A stretch of DNA of 46,826 nucleotides from an uncultured Muribaculaceae bacterium (GTDB lineage Bacteria; Bacteroidota; Bacteroidia; Bacteroidales; Muribaculaceae), in the NCBI GenBank assembly GCA_910587545.1, contig CAJUMI010000006.1, forward strand, positions 4,120 through 50,945, read 5' to 3'. The notes under the pieces were generated by a model that saw only the letters and a list, made by a program, of their open reading frames with translations, was not told where the DNA came from and ran no database searches. Both the position numbers and the translations under genes were made by a program. Positions 34,888 through 45,000 of this stretch are shown in pieces; positions within the stretch are counted from its first letter, which is position 1, and each line of letters begins with the position of its first letter.

Positions 34888-35085
34888 ATGACAACAAAAA
34901 CCATACCATATATCACAACCGGATGTAACGGTGCCGGAAAAACGACAGCGTCCGTGACAGTTCTGCCGGAAGTATTGGATTGCAGTGAGTTTGTCATTGC
35001 CGATGAAAACAGACAGCCAATAGAGATATCAGCCGGGCAGGCTCTCCAACTCGCCCAAAAGCCACAAACGACGAGCAAGCTATAG
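34888..35085 (+). pseudogene. 5' remnant of a zeta-toxin-like P-loop kinase
   Basis: A 65-residue frame with a Walker A loop, GCNGAGKTT, followed by ASVTVLPEVLDCSEFVIADEN. This is the start of the zeta-toxin-like family, where GCNGAGKTT and the NADE segment bind nucleotide; here the expected asparagine of NADE reads Ile. After residue 42 the match fades and the frame stops, so the rest of a protein of about 190 residues is missing. The downstream 147 bases hold no continuation in any frame that I can recognise. A truncated or decayed gene is likely; a small real protein is not excluded. Confidence 0.55.
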
Positions 35086-35160
35086 GAATTGATATAGGAA
35101 ATGATACAACCCAAGGATGGAATTTCCTCGACCTTGATCAGTTATAACATTATTTTAATG

Positions 35161-35168
35161 TAACTTTG
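35161..35168 (+). promoter_or_regulatory. -7 promoter box of the M3 peptidase gene
   Basis: TAACTTTG fits TAnnTTTG, 64 bases before the start codon. A TTG at 35134-35136 is 24 bases upstream, slightly wider than usual. Confidence 0.5.
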
Positions 35169-35232
35169 CCGTTAGTTTTTTTCATATCAGATACAAATAA
35201 TAATCAATAATATCAATAATAATCCTACAGAA

Positions 35233-37389
35233 ATGAAACGTCACATTCTAAGTGCTGCCTGCGGAGCCGCAATCATCGGCGCCGCATCAGTCGCATGCAG
35301 CGACAACACCCACAAGAATCCGTTCCTGGAAGCGTACACCACTCCCTACGAGATCCCCCCGTTCGATCAGATCACCTATGACGACTACCTGCCTGCGCTC
35401 GAGGCCGGAATCGCTCAACATCAGGAACAGATCGATTCTATTGTTGCCAACCCTGACACTCCCACTTTTGAGAACACCATTCTCGCGCTTGACCGCTCGG
35501 GCGAAATTCTCGAAAAAGTCGTGGCCGTATTCGCAAATCTTGACGAATCCAACTCTTCGCCCGAGATGGTCGCGATAGCAGAGAAGTTCTACCCCATGCT
35601 TTCCCAGCATAGCGACGAGACATCGATGAACGACAAGCTCTTCGAACGTATAAAATATCTTTATGATCACCCCGAGCTCGGATATGCCACAGACCAGCGT
35701 CGCATGATCGAAGACTCCTACAAGAGTTTCACCCGCAACGGTGCCCTGCTTGACGCAGACAAGAAGGAAGAACTCAAAAAAGTAAACTCCGAACTCACCG
35801 ATCTCTATCTTCAGTTCAACAAAAATCTTCTCAACGCCACCAACGGCTTCAACATCGTCATCGAAGACTCCGCCCGTCTGGCCGGACTGCCCGCATCAAG
35901 CATCGCCGTAGCCGCTGAAGAAGCTGCAAAACGCGGTCTCGGCGAGGGCAAATGGGTGTTCACGCTCCATGCTCCCAGCCGTCTGCCCCTGCTGCAGTAT
36001 GCCGACGACCGCGACCTGCGCAAACAGATGTACGAAGGCTACACAACCCTCGCATCATCAGGCGAATATGATAACAACCCTGTCATCAGCAAGATTCTTC
36101 AGGCACGTGCCAAGAAAGCGCAATTGCTCGGATTTGACAGTTTCGGCGCATACATGACCGACAACGTGATGGCCAAGACGATCGACCGCGCGGAAGATCT
36201 TCTGCTTCAGATATGGCGCCCGGTCGTCAAGAAAGTCAACGAAGAAGTTGCAGAGATGCAGGCAATAGTCGACGAAAACGGCGGCGACTTCAAGATAGCT
36301 CCCTGGGACTATTACTACTACGCCGAGAAAGTGCGTCAGAAAAAATATGATCTCGACGAATCCAAGGTGCGTGAGTATTTTGCCCTTGATTCCGTCCGTA
36401 ACGGCATCTTCTCGATGGCTGAGCGTCTTTATGGCGTGAAATTCACCGAAATGCCCGACGCGCCCAGGTATTATGACGAAGTCACCGTCTATGATGTCAC
36501 CGACGCCAATACCGGCGAACATGTCGCTGTGTTCATGACCGACTACTTCCCCCGCGAATCAAAGCGTCAGGGCGCATGGATGAGCGAATTCAAAGGCTCT
36601 TGGATCAACGATGACGGTTCGGCCTCAAGACCTGTCATATTCAATGTCGGCAACTTCTCACGTCCGACAGCCGACGCTCCCGCACTCCTTACACTCGACG
36701 AGGTAGAGACCATGTTCCACGAATTCGGCCACGGTCTCCACGGCATGCTCTCACGTGCCCGCTACAAAGGTCAGGCAGGCACAAATGTCGATCGCGACTT
36801 CGTGGAGCTTCCCTCACAGATCCACGAGCACTGGGCTCTCGAACCCGAACTGCTCAAGACCTACGCCCGTCACTACAAGACCGGAGAAGTCATTCCCGAT
36901 GACATGATCGCCAAACTTCAGGCGGCCGCTACTCACAATCAAGGCTTCGCAACCGCCGAACTCGCGGGCGCCGCGCTGCTTGACCTCGAATACGGCAAAC
37001 TCAATCCCACCGAGGACATCGACGTCGTCGAATTCGAAAAACGTGTCGCCGACAAACTCGGCATGCCTGCCGAACTCACATTCCGCTATCGTTCGCCCTA
37101 TTTCAAACACGTATTCGGAAGTGACGGCTACGCATCAGGCTACTATACTTATCTTTGGGCAGAAGTTCTTGACACCGACGGTTTCGAACTGTTCAAAGAA
37201 AAAGGCATCTTCGATCCCGAGACAGCCAAGGCATTTAAAGAAAACGTTCTCGAAAAAGGCGGATCAGAAGATCCCATGGTTCTCTATGTCAACTTCCGCG
37301 GACATGAGCCTTCGGTTGACGCACTTCTCCGCAACCGCGGACTTGAGCCAGTCTCCAACGTCGATCTAAGCTCCAAATCGGGCAATTAA
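35233..37389 (+). CDS. M3 family peptidyl-dipeptidase (Dcp-like) lipoprotein
   Basis: A 718-residue zinc peptidase of the M3/oligopeptidase family, predicted to release dipeptides from peptide C termini (Dcp-like) or cut short peptides. The lipobox-like SVAC (Cys22) marks it as a lipoprotein outside the inner membrane. The zinc motif is HEFGHGLH (His496, Glu497, His500) with the third ligand Glu525 in DFVELPSQ; the 29-residue gap from His496 equals that of E. coli Dcp (469 to 498). The N-terminal helical region begins PFDQITYDDYLPAL, typical of Dcp. Length normal. It ends at a clear terminator and has its own -7 box. Confidence 0.93.
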   Translation: MKRHILSAACGAAIIGAASVACSDNTHKNPFLEAYTTPYEIPPFDQITYDDYLPALEAGIAQHQEQIDSIVANPDTPTFENTILALDRSGEILEKVVAVFANLDESNSSPEMVAIAEKFYPMLSQHSDETSMNDKLFERIKYLYDHPELGYATDQRRMIEDSYKSFTRNGALLDADKKEELKKVNSELTDLYLQFNKNLLNATNGFNIVIEDSARLAGLPASSIAVAAEEAAKRGLGEGKWVFTLHAPSRLPLLQYADDRDLRKQMYEGYTTLASSGEYDNNPVISKILQARAKKAQLLGFDSFGAYMTDNVMAKTIDRAEDLLLQIWRPVVKKVNEEVAEMQAIVDENGGDFKIAPWDYYYYAEKVRQKKYDLDESKVREYFALDSVRNGIFSMAERLYGVKFTEMPDAPRYYDEVTVYDVTDANTGEHVAVFMTDYFPRESKRQGAWMSEFKGSWINDDGSASRPVIFNVGNFSRPTADAPALLTLDEVETMFHEFGHGLHGMLSRARYKGQAGTNVDRDFVELPSQIHEHWALEPELLKTYARHYKTGEVIPDDMIAKLQAAATHNQGFATAELAGAALLDLEYGKLNPTEDIDVVEFEKRVADKLGMPAELTFRYRSPYFKHVFGSDGYASGYYTYLWAEVLDTDGFELFKEKGIFDPETAKAFKENVLEKGGSEDPMVLYVNFRGHEPSVDALLRNRGLEPVSNVDLSSKSGN

Positions 37390-37412
37390 ACCGCTTTTCA
37401 CCCCATTATCAT

Positions 37413-37443
37413 AAAAAACGGTCGCTCTTTGCGATCGTTTTTT
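37413..37443 (+). terminator. Intrinsic terminator after the M3 peptidase gene
   Basis: A stem of 13 bp (AAAAAACGGTCGC / GCGATCGTTTTTT, one G-U pair) with loop TCTTT is followed by more T. Its T-tract contains the -33 element of the next promoter. Confidence 0.85.
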
Positions 37444-37473
37444 GTATTTTTTGTAACAAAAAGACTATATTTG
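37441..37473 (+). promoter_or_regulatory. Promoter of the tricorn-like protease gene
   Basis: -33 TTTG (37441-37444) and -7 TATATTTG (37466-37473) with a 21-base spacer; start codon 33 bases downstream of the -7 box. Confidence 0.7.
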
Positions 37474-37505
37474 CATCATATATATACAACCAACATTCAC
37501 CACAA

Positions 37506-40500
37506 ATGAAAAAAACGTTTATTTCACTCCTTGCTGCCGCAGCAGCGATGCCGGCCCTTGCCGACGTTCCGCTCTGGCTCCGTGATGCGGCCATAAGCAA
37601 TGACGGCAGCGAGATCGCATTCACCTATAAAGGCGACATCTACACCGTCCCTGTTTCAGGCGGCAAAGCACGGCAGATCACAACCGACAAGGCATTTGAC
37701 AGCAAACCGCTATGGACTCCCGACAGCAAAAGCATCGTGTTCAGCAGCACCCGCGAAGGATCGCCTGACATCTTTATCTGCAATGCTGCCGGAGGCAACG
37801 TGCGCCGTCTGACCACACACAGCGGCAACGAGACTCCGCTCGGCTTTTCACCGGAAGGAAAACTTTTGTTCTCAGCCAATATCCGTCCGGCCGAAGATGC
37901 GATACAGGGACCGTTCCAGACCCAGTTATATTCGGTCGAGACAGACCGTCCTGACGCGCGGCCCAAGATGGAGATGTCGGTGCAGATGCGCGCGCTGAGC
38001 TATAACAGACAGGGCGACATGCTCTATGAAGACAAAAAAGGATATGAAGATCCTCTTCGCAAACACGAACGCTCGTCGGGAACATCAGATATATGGATGG
38101 TAAGCGGCGATAAGTTTACGAAACTGACCGACTTCAACGGCCACGATCTCAATCCCGTATGGGCGCCTGACGGCAAATCGTTCTTTTACATAAGCGAAGA
38201 GGATGGCACACTCAATATCCACAAGCGCACCCCCGACGGAAAAACCACCCGTCTGACTTCGTTTGAGAAACATCCGGTACGCTCGCTGTCGGCCTCGGCT
38301 GACGGCGTCATGGCATTCAGCTGGGACGGTGAAATATACACCTTGACTGAAGGGTCGACACCTCGGAAAGTCAACATCGAAATCACAAGCGACGATTATG
38401 ACAGCGATCTGATAAAGGACCTGAGAAACTCCGGAGCTACCACGATGGCTGTGTCGCCGTCAGGTGATGAAGTCGCATTTATCATCCGCGGTGATGTCTA
38501 TGTGACTTCGACAAAATACAAGACTACAAAACGCATCACCGACACTCCCGCACAGGAACGATGCGTCGAATTCTCGCCTGACGGACGCATGCTTGTCTAC
38601 GACAGCGATCGCGACGGCCTGTGGCAGTTGTTCACAGCCAAACCGGCTAATGACGACGACAAGCAGTTTGCATATGCGTCAGAGATTGTCGAAGAACCCA
38701 TTTACAGCTGCTCTACGGCGGCTCAGCAGCCAGTTTTCAGCCCTGACGGCAAAAAAGTCGCATTCCTCGAAAACCGCACCGAACTGCGCGTGATCGATCT
38801 GAAAACCAAGGCTGTCAATACAGCGCTCGACGGCAAGTTCAACTATTCCTACACCGACGGCGACATAAGCTTTGAATGGAGCCCCGACAGCCGCTGGTTG
38901 CTCGCCGACTACATCGGAACCGGCGGTTGGAATAATTCCGACATAGCCCTTGTCAAAGCCGATGGCTCGGAAGTCATCGACCTCACCGAAAGCGGCTATA
39001 GCGACGGCAACGCAAAATGGGCGCTCAGCGGCAAGGCCATAACCTACTCCACCGGACGCTACGGCATGCGCAGCCACGGCAGCTGGGGTAACACATCAGA
39101 TATCATCCTGATGGTCCTCGACGGAGAAGCCTGGGATGAGTTCAACATGACCGAGGAAGAGTCAGCGCTCGCCGAAAAAGATGACCAAACAAAGAAAGAC
39201 GATGTCCCGGAAAGCAAATCAAAAGAAGATAAATCTAAGAAAAACAAGGAAAAAGCGGACAACAAACCTGATGTAAAGCCTCTCGTGTTCGATCTCGCCA
39301 ACCGCAAGTACCGCACAAGACGACTGACCGCATCGTCTTCAAGTCTCGGCGACTACTACCTTTCGTCAAAAGGCGACAAACTGTACTATTCGGCGGCAGC
39401 TACCGAAGGCGGCAGCAACCTTCTGGTCCACGACCTGCGAAAGGGCGATACCAAAGTGCTTGTCAAAGGCATCAGCGGCGGCTTCGTGCCCGACAAAGAA
39501 GGCAAGAACCTGTTTGTCATCAGCGGCAAAGGCATGAAAAAGATCGACCTCGCAAGCGCTGAAACCAAGAGCATAGAGTTTGAGGCTCCATATGACCGCA
39601 AACCGTCGAAAGAACGTGAATATATATTCGATCACATGTGGAAACAGGTCAAAGACAAATTCTATGATGCCAATCTCCACGGTGTAGACTGGGATTATTA
39701 CGGTAAGCATTACCGCTCTTTCCTGCCTCACATCAACAACAACTATGATTTTGCCACTCTTCTTAGTGAAATTCTCGGAGAACTTAACGCATCGCATACA
39801 GGCGGCCGCTATTATGCACCTGGAGCAAGGATGTCTACAGCCGACCTCGGCGCATTCTTCGACGACACATACGAGGGAGACGGCCTGAAAATTTCGGAAA
39901 TTCTTCCGCGGGGACCGCTTTCGCCAAACAAATTCGACCTTAAGCCCGGCGATATAATCATGGCGATCGACGGTTCCACGATCGAAGCCGGCAAGGACTA
40001 CTTCCCTATGCTTGAAGGCAAGTCCGGTCATAAAACAGTCCTCACAGTTTTACGCGGCAACGGAAAAACCGACCGCATCGAGGTCAAACCCGCAGGCAGT
40101 GTGCACAATCTGCTCTACGAACGCTGGGTAGAACGTAATCAAGCCATGGTCGACAGCCTTTCAGGCGGCAGAATCGGTTATGTTCATGTTGCAGGCATGG
40201 ACAGCCCGAGTTTCCGCACCGTATTTGACAAGATGCTTGGCAAATACCGCAACCGCGAAGCCATTATCGTCGACACCCGCTGGAACGGCGGCGGATGGCT
40301 TCATAACGACCTTGCCATTCTTCTCGGCGGCAAGGAGTATGTACGTTTTGTGCCACGCGGCAATTATATCGGAAGCGAACCCTTCTCACAGTGGACAAAA
40401 CCGTCGGTTATGCTTGTCAACGAAAGCAACTACAGCGACGCCCACGGTTCGCCCTTCGTCTATCAGACGCTCGGACTCGGAGATGTCGTGGGCGCCCCCG

Positions 40501-40730
40501 TCCCGGGCACAATGACTGCCGTATGGTGGGAAAAACAGATTGACCCGACGCTGGTCTTCGGCATTCCGCAGGTCACTTCAATTGACATGCATGGAAATGT
40601 GCTTGAGAACCATCAGCTCAATCCCGATGTATTGATATACAATCGTCCCGACGATGTGATGAATGGCAAGGACGCGCAGATTGAAGGATCCGTCCGTACT
40701 TTGCTTGAAAAACTTGACAAAAATAAATAA
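37506..40730 (+). CDS. Tricorn-like S41 serine protease
   Basis: A 1074-residue exported protein (signal peptide MKKTFISLLAAAAAMPALA) with the tricorn layout. There are repeated beta-propeller blades in the first half (PD40-type, such as LWTPDSKSIVFSSTREG, PVWAPDGKSFFYIS and PVFSPDGKKVAFLEN), a Lys/Asp/Glu-rich linker (about 557-592), a second propeller part, a PDZ domain (about 780-870) and an S41 protease core. The tricorn catalytic pattern is seen as His764 in NASHTGG and Ser977 in SNYSDAHGSPF. It should digest peptides in the periplasm, downstream of larger proteases. It is a single-gene unit with its own promoter and terminator. Confidence 0.93.
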   Translation: MKKTFISLLAAAAAMPALADVPLWLRDAAISNDGSEIAFTYKGDIYTVPVSGGKARQITTDKAFDSKPLWTPDSKSIVFSSTREGSPDIFICNAAGGNVRRLTTHSGNETPLGFSPEGKLLFSANIRPAEDAIQGPFQTQLYSVETDRPDARPKMEMSVQMRALSYNRQGDMLYEDKKGYEDPLRKHERSSGTSDIWMVSGDKFTKLTDFNGHDLNPVWAPDGKSFFYISEEDGTLNIHKRTPDGKTTRLTSFEKHPVRSLSASADGVMAFSWDGEIYTLTEGSTPRKVNIEITSDDYDSDLIKDLRNSGATTMAVSPSGDEVAFIIRGDVYVTSTKYKTTKRITDTPAQERCVEFSPDGRMLVYDSDRDGLWQLFTAKPANDDDKQFAYASEIVEEPIYSCSTAAQQPVFSPDGKKVAFLENRTELRVIDLKTKAVNTALDGKFNYSYTDGDISFEWSPDSRWLLADYIGTGGWNNSDIALVKADGSEVIDLTESGYSDGNAKWALSGKAITYSTGRYGMRSHGSWGNTSDIILMVLDGEAWDEFNMTEEESALAEKDDQTKKDDVPESKSKEDKSKKNKEKADNKPDVKPLVFDLANRKYRTRRLTASSSSLGDYYLSSKGDKLYYSAAATEGGSNLLVHDLRKGDTKVLVKGISGGFVPDKEGKNLFVISGKGMKKIDLASAETKSIEFEAPYDRKPSKEREYIFDHMWKQVKDKFYDANLHGVDWDYYGKHYRSFLPHINNNYDFATLLSEILGELNASHTGGRYYAPGARMSTADLGAFFDDTYEGDGLKISEILPRGPLSPNKFDLKPGDIIMAIDGSTIEAGKDYFPMLEGKSGHKTVLTVLRGNGKTDRIEVKPAGSVHNLLYERWVERNQAMVDSLSGGRIGYVHVAGMDSPSFRTVFDKMLGKYRNREAIIVDTRWNGGGWLHNDLAILLGGKEYVRFVPRGNYIGSEPFSQWTKPSVMLVNESNYSDAHGSPFVYQTLGLGDVVGAPVPGTMTAVWWEKQIDPTLVFGIPQVTSIDMHGNVLENHQLNPDVLIYNRPDDVMNGKDAQIEGSVRTLLEKLDKNK

Positions 40731-40821
40731 TCAGTACAAACTCATTCTTCGCGCCGATAACGCCGAGGACAAAGCCATCATCGACCTTATCAAGGAAGTA
40801 CAATATTCTCTTCACTGAACA

Positions 40822-40858
40822 GCGAAATCTCCGTCATCCACGGAGATTTCGCGTTTTC
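40822..40858 (+). terminator. Intrinsic terminator after the tricorn-like gene
   Basis: A perfect 13-bp stem GCGAAATCTCCGT (40822-40834) / ACGGAGATTTCGC (40840-40852) with loop CATCC is followed by GTTTTC. Confidence 0.85.
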
Positions 40859-40915
40859 TAACGCCGCAATACGTGTTCACACAAGGCATGATATGCTGTA
40901 AAACATATAAAATTA

Positions 40916-40948
40916 TTTGCAAATGTTATTTAAGGTGTATTAACTTTG
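40916..40948 (+). promoter_or_regulatory. Promoter of the secreted-protein / RHS operon
   Basis: -33 TTTG (40916-40919) and -7 TAACTTTG (40941-40948) with a 21-base spacer, 29 bases before ATG 40978. It lies downstream of upstream in-frame starts, so those are not used. Confidence 0.75.
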
Positions 40949-40977
40949 TAAAAACTAATCATATCTCGTATTCTGCC

Positions 40978-42021
40978 ATGATACCGACGGTCAGAAAACA
41001 GTTTGTCTTTGCACTCGCGATACTGAGCGCGTTGCAGGTTTATGCACGGGAGATCATGCTGCCGTTGGTTGTGGATCCGCTCAAAGGCGAACTTCTTGAT
41101 ACCGACGTATGGGATTTCTCGCAGCAATGGTCGGGCGACGACAGGTCAGGTACTTCGGTTCATGTTTATGGCGACTCGCTGCTCGCAGAGACCGTTGCGG
41201 GGCGAAGATATTGGTACTGCATCAGCGGGGATTCAATTTTCTACAACGGAGAGGAAGACCGGCTCACGACCATAGTCGCCGAGCGGCCGGTATATATGAT
41301 TTCCGGGCCGTTGGTTCCGGGAAGCGCCAACGGCGGCATCACATTTACAGCAGAGGGAAAAGGCGGGGGCAGACGATTTGCAGTATCTGAGCGCGGTACA
41401 CTTGGTTTTGCCGTCGCCCGACAGCCCGGCACACTGATATTAGCCCCCGGCGACACCGTCCGCAATGCAATAGCGGTCAGGGAGATCAGGAACGTCGAGG
41501 CTTCTTTTCCCGACGACAGCCCGGCCGCAAGTACGGTCATGACGACGGTTACATACCGGTGGTATGACAGCGAAGGCGCAGCGTCTCTGCTTCCTCTCGC
41601 CGTGCAGAGATCGGTCTATGCCTCGGCAGCGGTGACCGCCGATGCCGAGCCGGCGGTTTCATCGGCATATCTTCCCGAAAGAGGGTCGCTGAAAAATCGC
41701 GGGCATGAAAATGACAGTCAGGAAACAGACCCTGCGGCCGACGTCCCGGCCATAGGAGCGGCGTTATCTGAAGCGTCCGTCACATGCGACGGACGTTCAG
41801 TAACAGTTACAGCCGCCATTCCCGAGGCTGGCCTGACCCTCACGCTCGACATCATGGACGAAGCCGGCTGTCTGTATCTCCATGACAGCACCGTAACAGA
41901 CGGCGCGCAGTCTGAAATCACGCTCGACTGCCGGTCGCTGCGTACAGGCCGTTACATCGCGGCCATCGGAATAGAGAACATAGCCGTCGCGCCACGTAAG
42001 GGAATCATTATAATACGATGA
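40978..42021 (+). CDS. Secreted protein coupled to the RHS gene
   Basis: A 347-residue protein with a signal peptide (MIPTVRKQFVFALAILSALQVYA, cleaved near YAR). The body has no motif I recognise. The last 70 residues are beta-rich (TLTLDIMDEAGCLYLHDSTV ... LDCRSLRTGRYIAAIGIE ... KGIIIIR), resembling the C-terminal sandwich or sorting-type domains that follow many secreted Bacteroidetes proteins. A match to the type IX sorting domain is suggestive but unproven. The start at 40978 was chosen because the promoter lies inside the upstream extension (the frame is open to 40873). It overlaps the RHS gene by four bases (ATGA), so they are coupled in translation. Function unknown; it may be an accessory or chaperone to the RHS protein. 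Confidence 0.75.
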   Translation: MIPTVRKQFVFALAILSALQVYAREIMLPLVVDPLKGELLDTDVWDFSQQWSGDDRSGTSVHVYGDSLLAETVAGRRYWYCISGDSIFYNGEEDRLTTIVAERPVYMISGPLVPGSANGGITFTAEGKGGGRRFAVSERGTLGFAVARQPGTLILAPGDTVRNAIAVREIRNVEASFPDDSPAASTVMTTVTYRWYDSEGAASLLPLAVQRSVYASAAVTADAEPAVSSAYLPERGSLKNRGHENDSQETDPAADVPAIGAALSEASVTCDGRSVTVTAAIPEAGLTLTLDIMDEAGCLYLHDSTVTDGAQSEITLDCRSLRTGRYIAAIGIENIAVAPRKGIIIIR

Positions 42022-45000
42022 TTATGAAAGCGGCTCGGATGATATTCCTTTTTCTGTTGCCGGTGATTTCTATTTTACCCGGAGTGGCACAGAGTTCGTC
42101 GGATCTGAAAATCTCTCCTCAGAACAACGAGATCATTTCGCCGACGCCGTCGAGCGCCCAACAGATGCGTTACCAGAGTCCCCAGCCGGCATTGGCGACC
42201 GGGGCCGTCAACCTGTCGATACCGCTTTACACAATCGATATCGAAGGGCTGAAAATACCGTTCACCCTCAACTATCACACCTCAGGCATCAAGCCCCTCG
42301 ACGATCCCTTCCCCTGCGGTTACGGGTGGAGTCTGCAACCTGCATTGAGAATAGTGCGTACTGTGCGCGGGCGTCCAGATGAGCATTTCGATTATTGGGG
42401 CGAAAAAATTTCACATGAAGATCTGAGAGGAGATCCCCACGTAGGTTATGCCTGCATGGTCGCTGAGTTGTGGCATTCGGGATCTTCGATCTCCGAAAGA
42501 TACGATCCCGAAAAAGATATATTTACCGTTTCGCTCCCTTCCGGCACTTATACTAGAGTGATGAAGAGGGACGACAATGGCAACATATTATTTGTAGGCG
42601 GCGAATGCGACGATGAGATAATAGTTTCATCTTCCGGGAAATTGGAGAACATTACTGTTACCGATGCACAAGGTATTATCTATCATTTTGGCGGAGATTT
42701 TGTCGAAATCCCGGAACCCGGACCGTTTGACGTAAAATTATTCACAACGTCATGGGGTATAAAGAAAATAATATTGCCATCCGGGCGTACTATCGATTTT
42801 GACTGGTCGTTTTTCTTTCATACTGATAAGAAAATATTCGGCGGGGATACCTATAATGATCAATTCCCCACTACAAAATATATAAAGCCTGACGAAGAGC
42901 GGTCGGAAGCATTATACGGACTCCCGAACAACCCACGCGGCACCTATCATAAGCGTATGCACCTTGCATCCGTCAGTTTTCCCGGCGGTACTGCCGCTTT
43001 TAATTATCAGGACACAACATTATCATCATTTGTGGTCATAGCGGCGAACGATACCGTGCGCAAGATCAATTTCGGCTTTGGCAAGAACTTCCCAGAGAAC
43101 AAGTTTCTGAGAGAGATAAATATTAGCGGAGAAGGAAAATATTCATTCGATTACGACCCTCAGCGCTTTGATGAACCCAAATTATGGCATCGTCAGGACT
43201 GGTGGGGATATTATAACGGTAAAGCTCCGCGACGTAGTCCCGGTGAGATTTGCCTTACACCATATCTTGAACTTAATATAAATAGATACGTAAATTCACC
43301 TGCGACGAAAGACTGGATCGGTCATGCCGACCGGACACCGGATGAAAAAGCAATGCGGGCGGGCATCCTGACCCGGATCACATATCCTACGGGGGGATCA
43401 AGCTGTTTTGAATATGAAGCCCACCGCTTCCCTAAGACGAGGATCGATTCCGAATGCCATATTTCAGAAGAAACAGATCCATGGTTAGACATGGGCGGCG
43501 GGCTGAGGGTGACATCGATAACGACACTTTCACAGGACAACCATATATTACAGTATAGCACTTATAAATATGATTCAGTAGTTGTAACTTCAGTTCCCTC
43601 TGCTTCGACATTTGTTTCGACGAGTTACGCCGTCAGTCTCTCCTCATCAAACGGTGACGTTTTCCCGTTTGATTACCGGCACACATTTGTAGGCCATTCA
43701 TCCAATTATATGAACAACCATATCGGAGAACCCGATATATGGTATGCAAAAGTGACCGAATACGGCAAAGAAGGTAAGACTGAATATAATTTCAGTTGCG
43801 TCAACCCGCCGAGTCAGGAAAAACGCGAGTGGGGCGTACTTTATCCGCTTTCGCTCAACAATGTCTTTTCAAAAGGGCCTGTACTCACAAGAAAGACAGT
43901 GTACAAAGATTGCAGCACCGGATACAAGCCGGTCGAGACCACAAGTTTTGCCTATGAAAAAACCGGTTGGAACGCAATTGACAATTCACATATCAGCCGG
44001 GTATTGCTGCAGGCCGTGGAGCATCTGACCTCTTCTCCGGATTTTACCGACGGTGAAAAATTCCAATCACCTGATCTGGTTGACAGGCCAAACTTAAAGA
44101 CCTATAAATATATATACGTAGTCACCCCCCAACACCTTATATGCGACTATACGCCATACAGGATTTCATGCTATCCGCTCAATCTGATTTCCGAACGTCT
44201 GAAATCGAAGTCTGTGACCTATCATCGTGACAACGGAGATTTCACGCAGACAGAGACCTACGAATACAAGCCGGGGACATCGATTGTCACCTCGGTTGTC
44301 ACCACAGTCACGGGCGACGACCGCACGGAGCGCGTCGATCTCACCTATCCATCGGCCTCGGGAACGGCAGTCGAACGGGCTATGGTCAACGCCAATATCA
44401 CCGCGACGCCCCTGAAAACTCGCCATACATTCGGCACTGCCGTAACCGAGGCTCGGCGCGAGATGAAGCATTACGGCAACCGCGTCTACCGTCCCGCCAA
44501 GGTATGGCTGACGCGCGGCGGCGACACCCGTCTCGCCGGCAGCTATGACTACGACGCCTACGGCAACATGCGCGAATACCGCGGCGAGGACAGCGTGGCC
44601 ACAAGCTATCTGTGGGGCTACGGCGGCATCTACCCCGTCTACCGCATCGACGGTGCAGGCTTTGCCGAGATCGAAGCACTGGTTCAGAATGTCAACGCCC
44701 TCGGGGGCAACGCCGACCTCGCCGATCTGACCGCCAAGCTCGAGAAGCCCGGACAGCGGCATGTGACCAAGGCTCTGTGGAAGCCGCTCGTCGGCATGAC
44801 ATCGCTCCGGCAGCCCTGCGGTCTGACCGAAAGCTATGAGTATGACTCTGCAGGCAGGCTCATCCTGAAGTCGGTCGACGGCCACGGCCCGGTTGAGGGA
44901 TACAGCTACCATGTGCGGGAAGGACGGCAGAACTATATGACTTCGTCTACCTATAATTCGGAGAACTCATCTGCCACGCGCCTGATTGTCAATTATGACG

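Noticed and set aside
44166..44912. A 248-codon minus-strand frame inside the RHS gene
   Set aside because: Antisense shadow in the GC-rich part of the RHS gene, where stop codons are rare; the plus-strand frame carries clear YD repeats.
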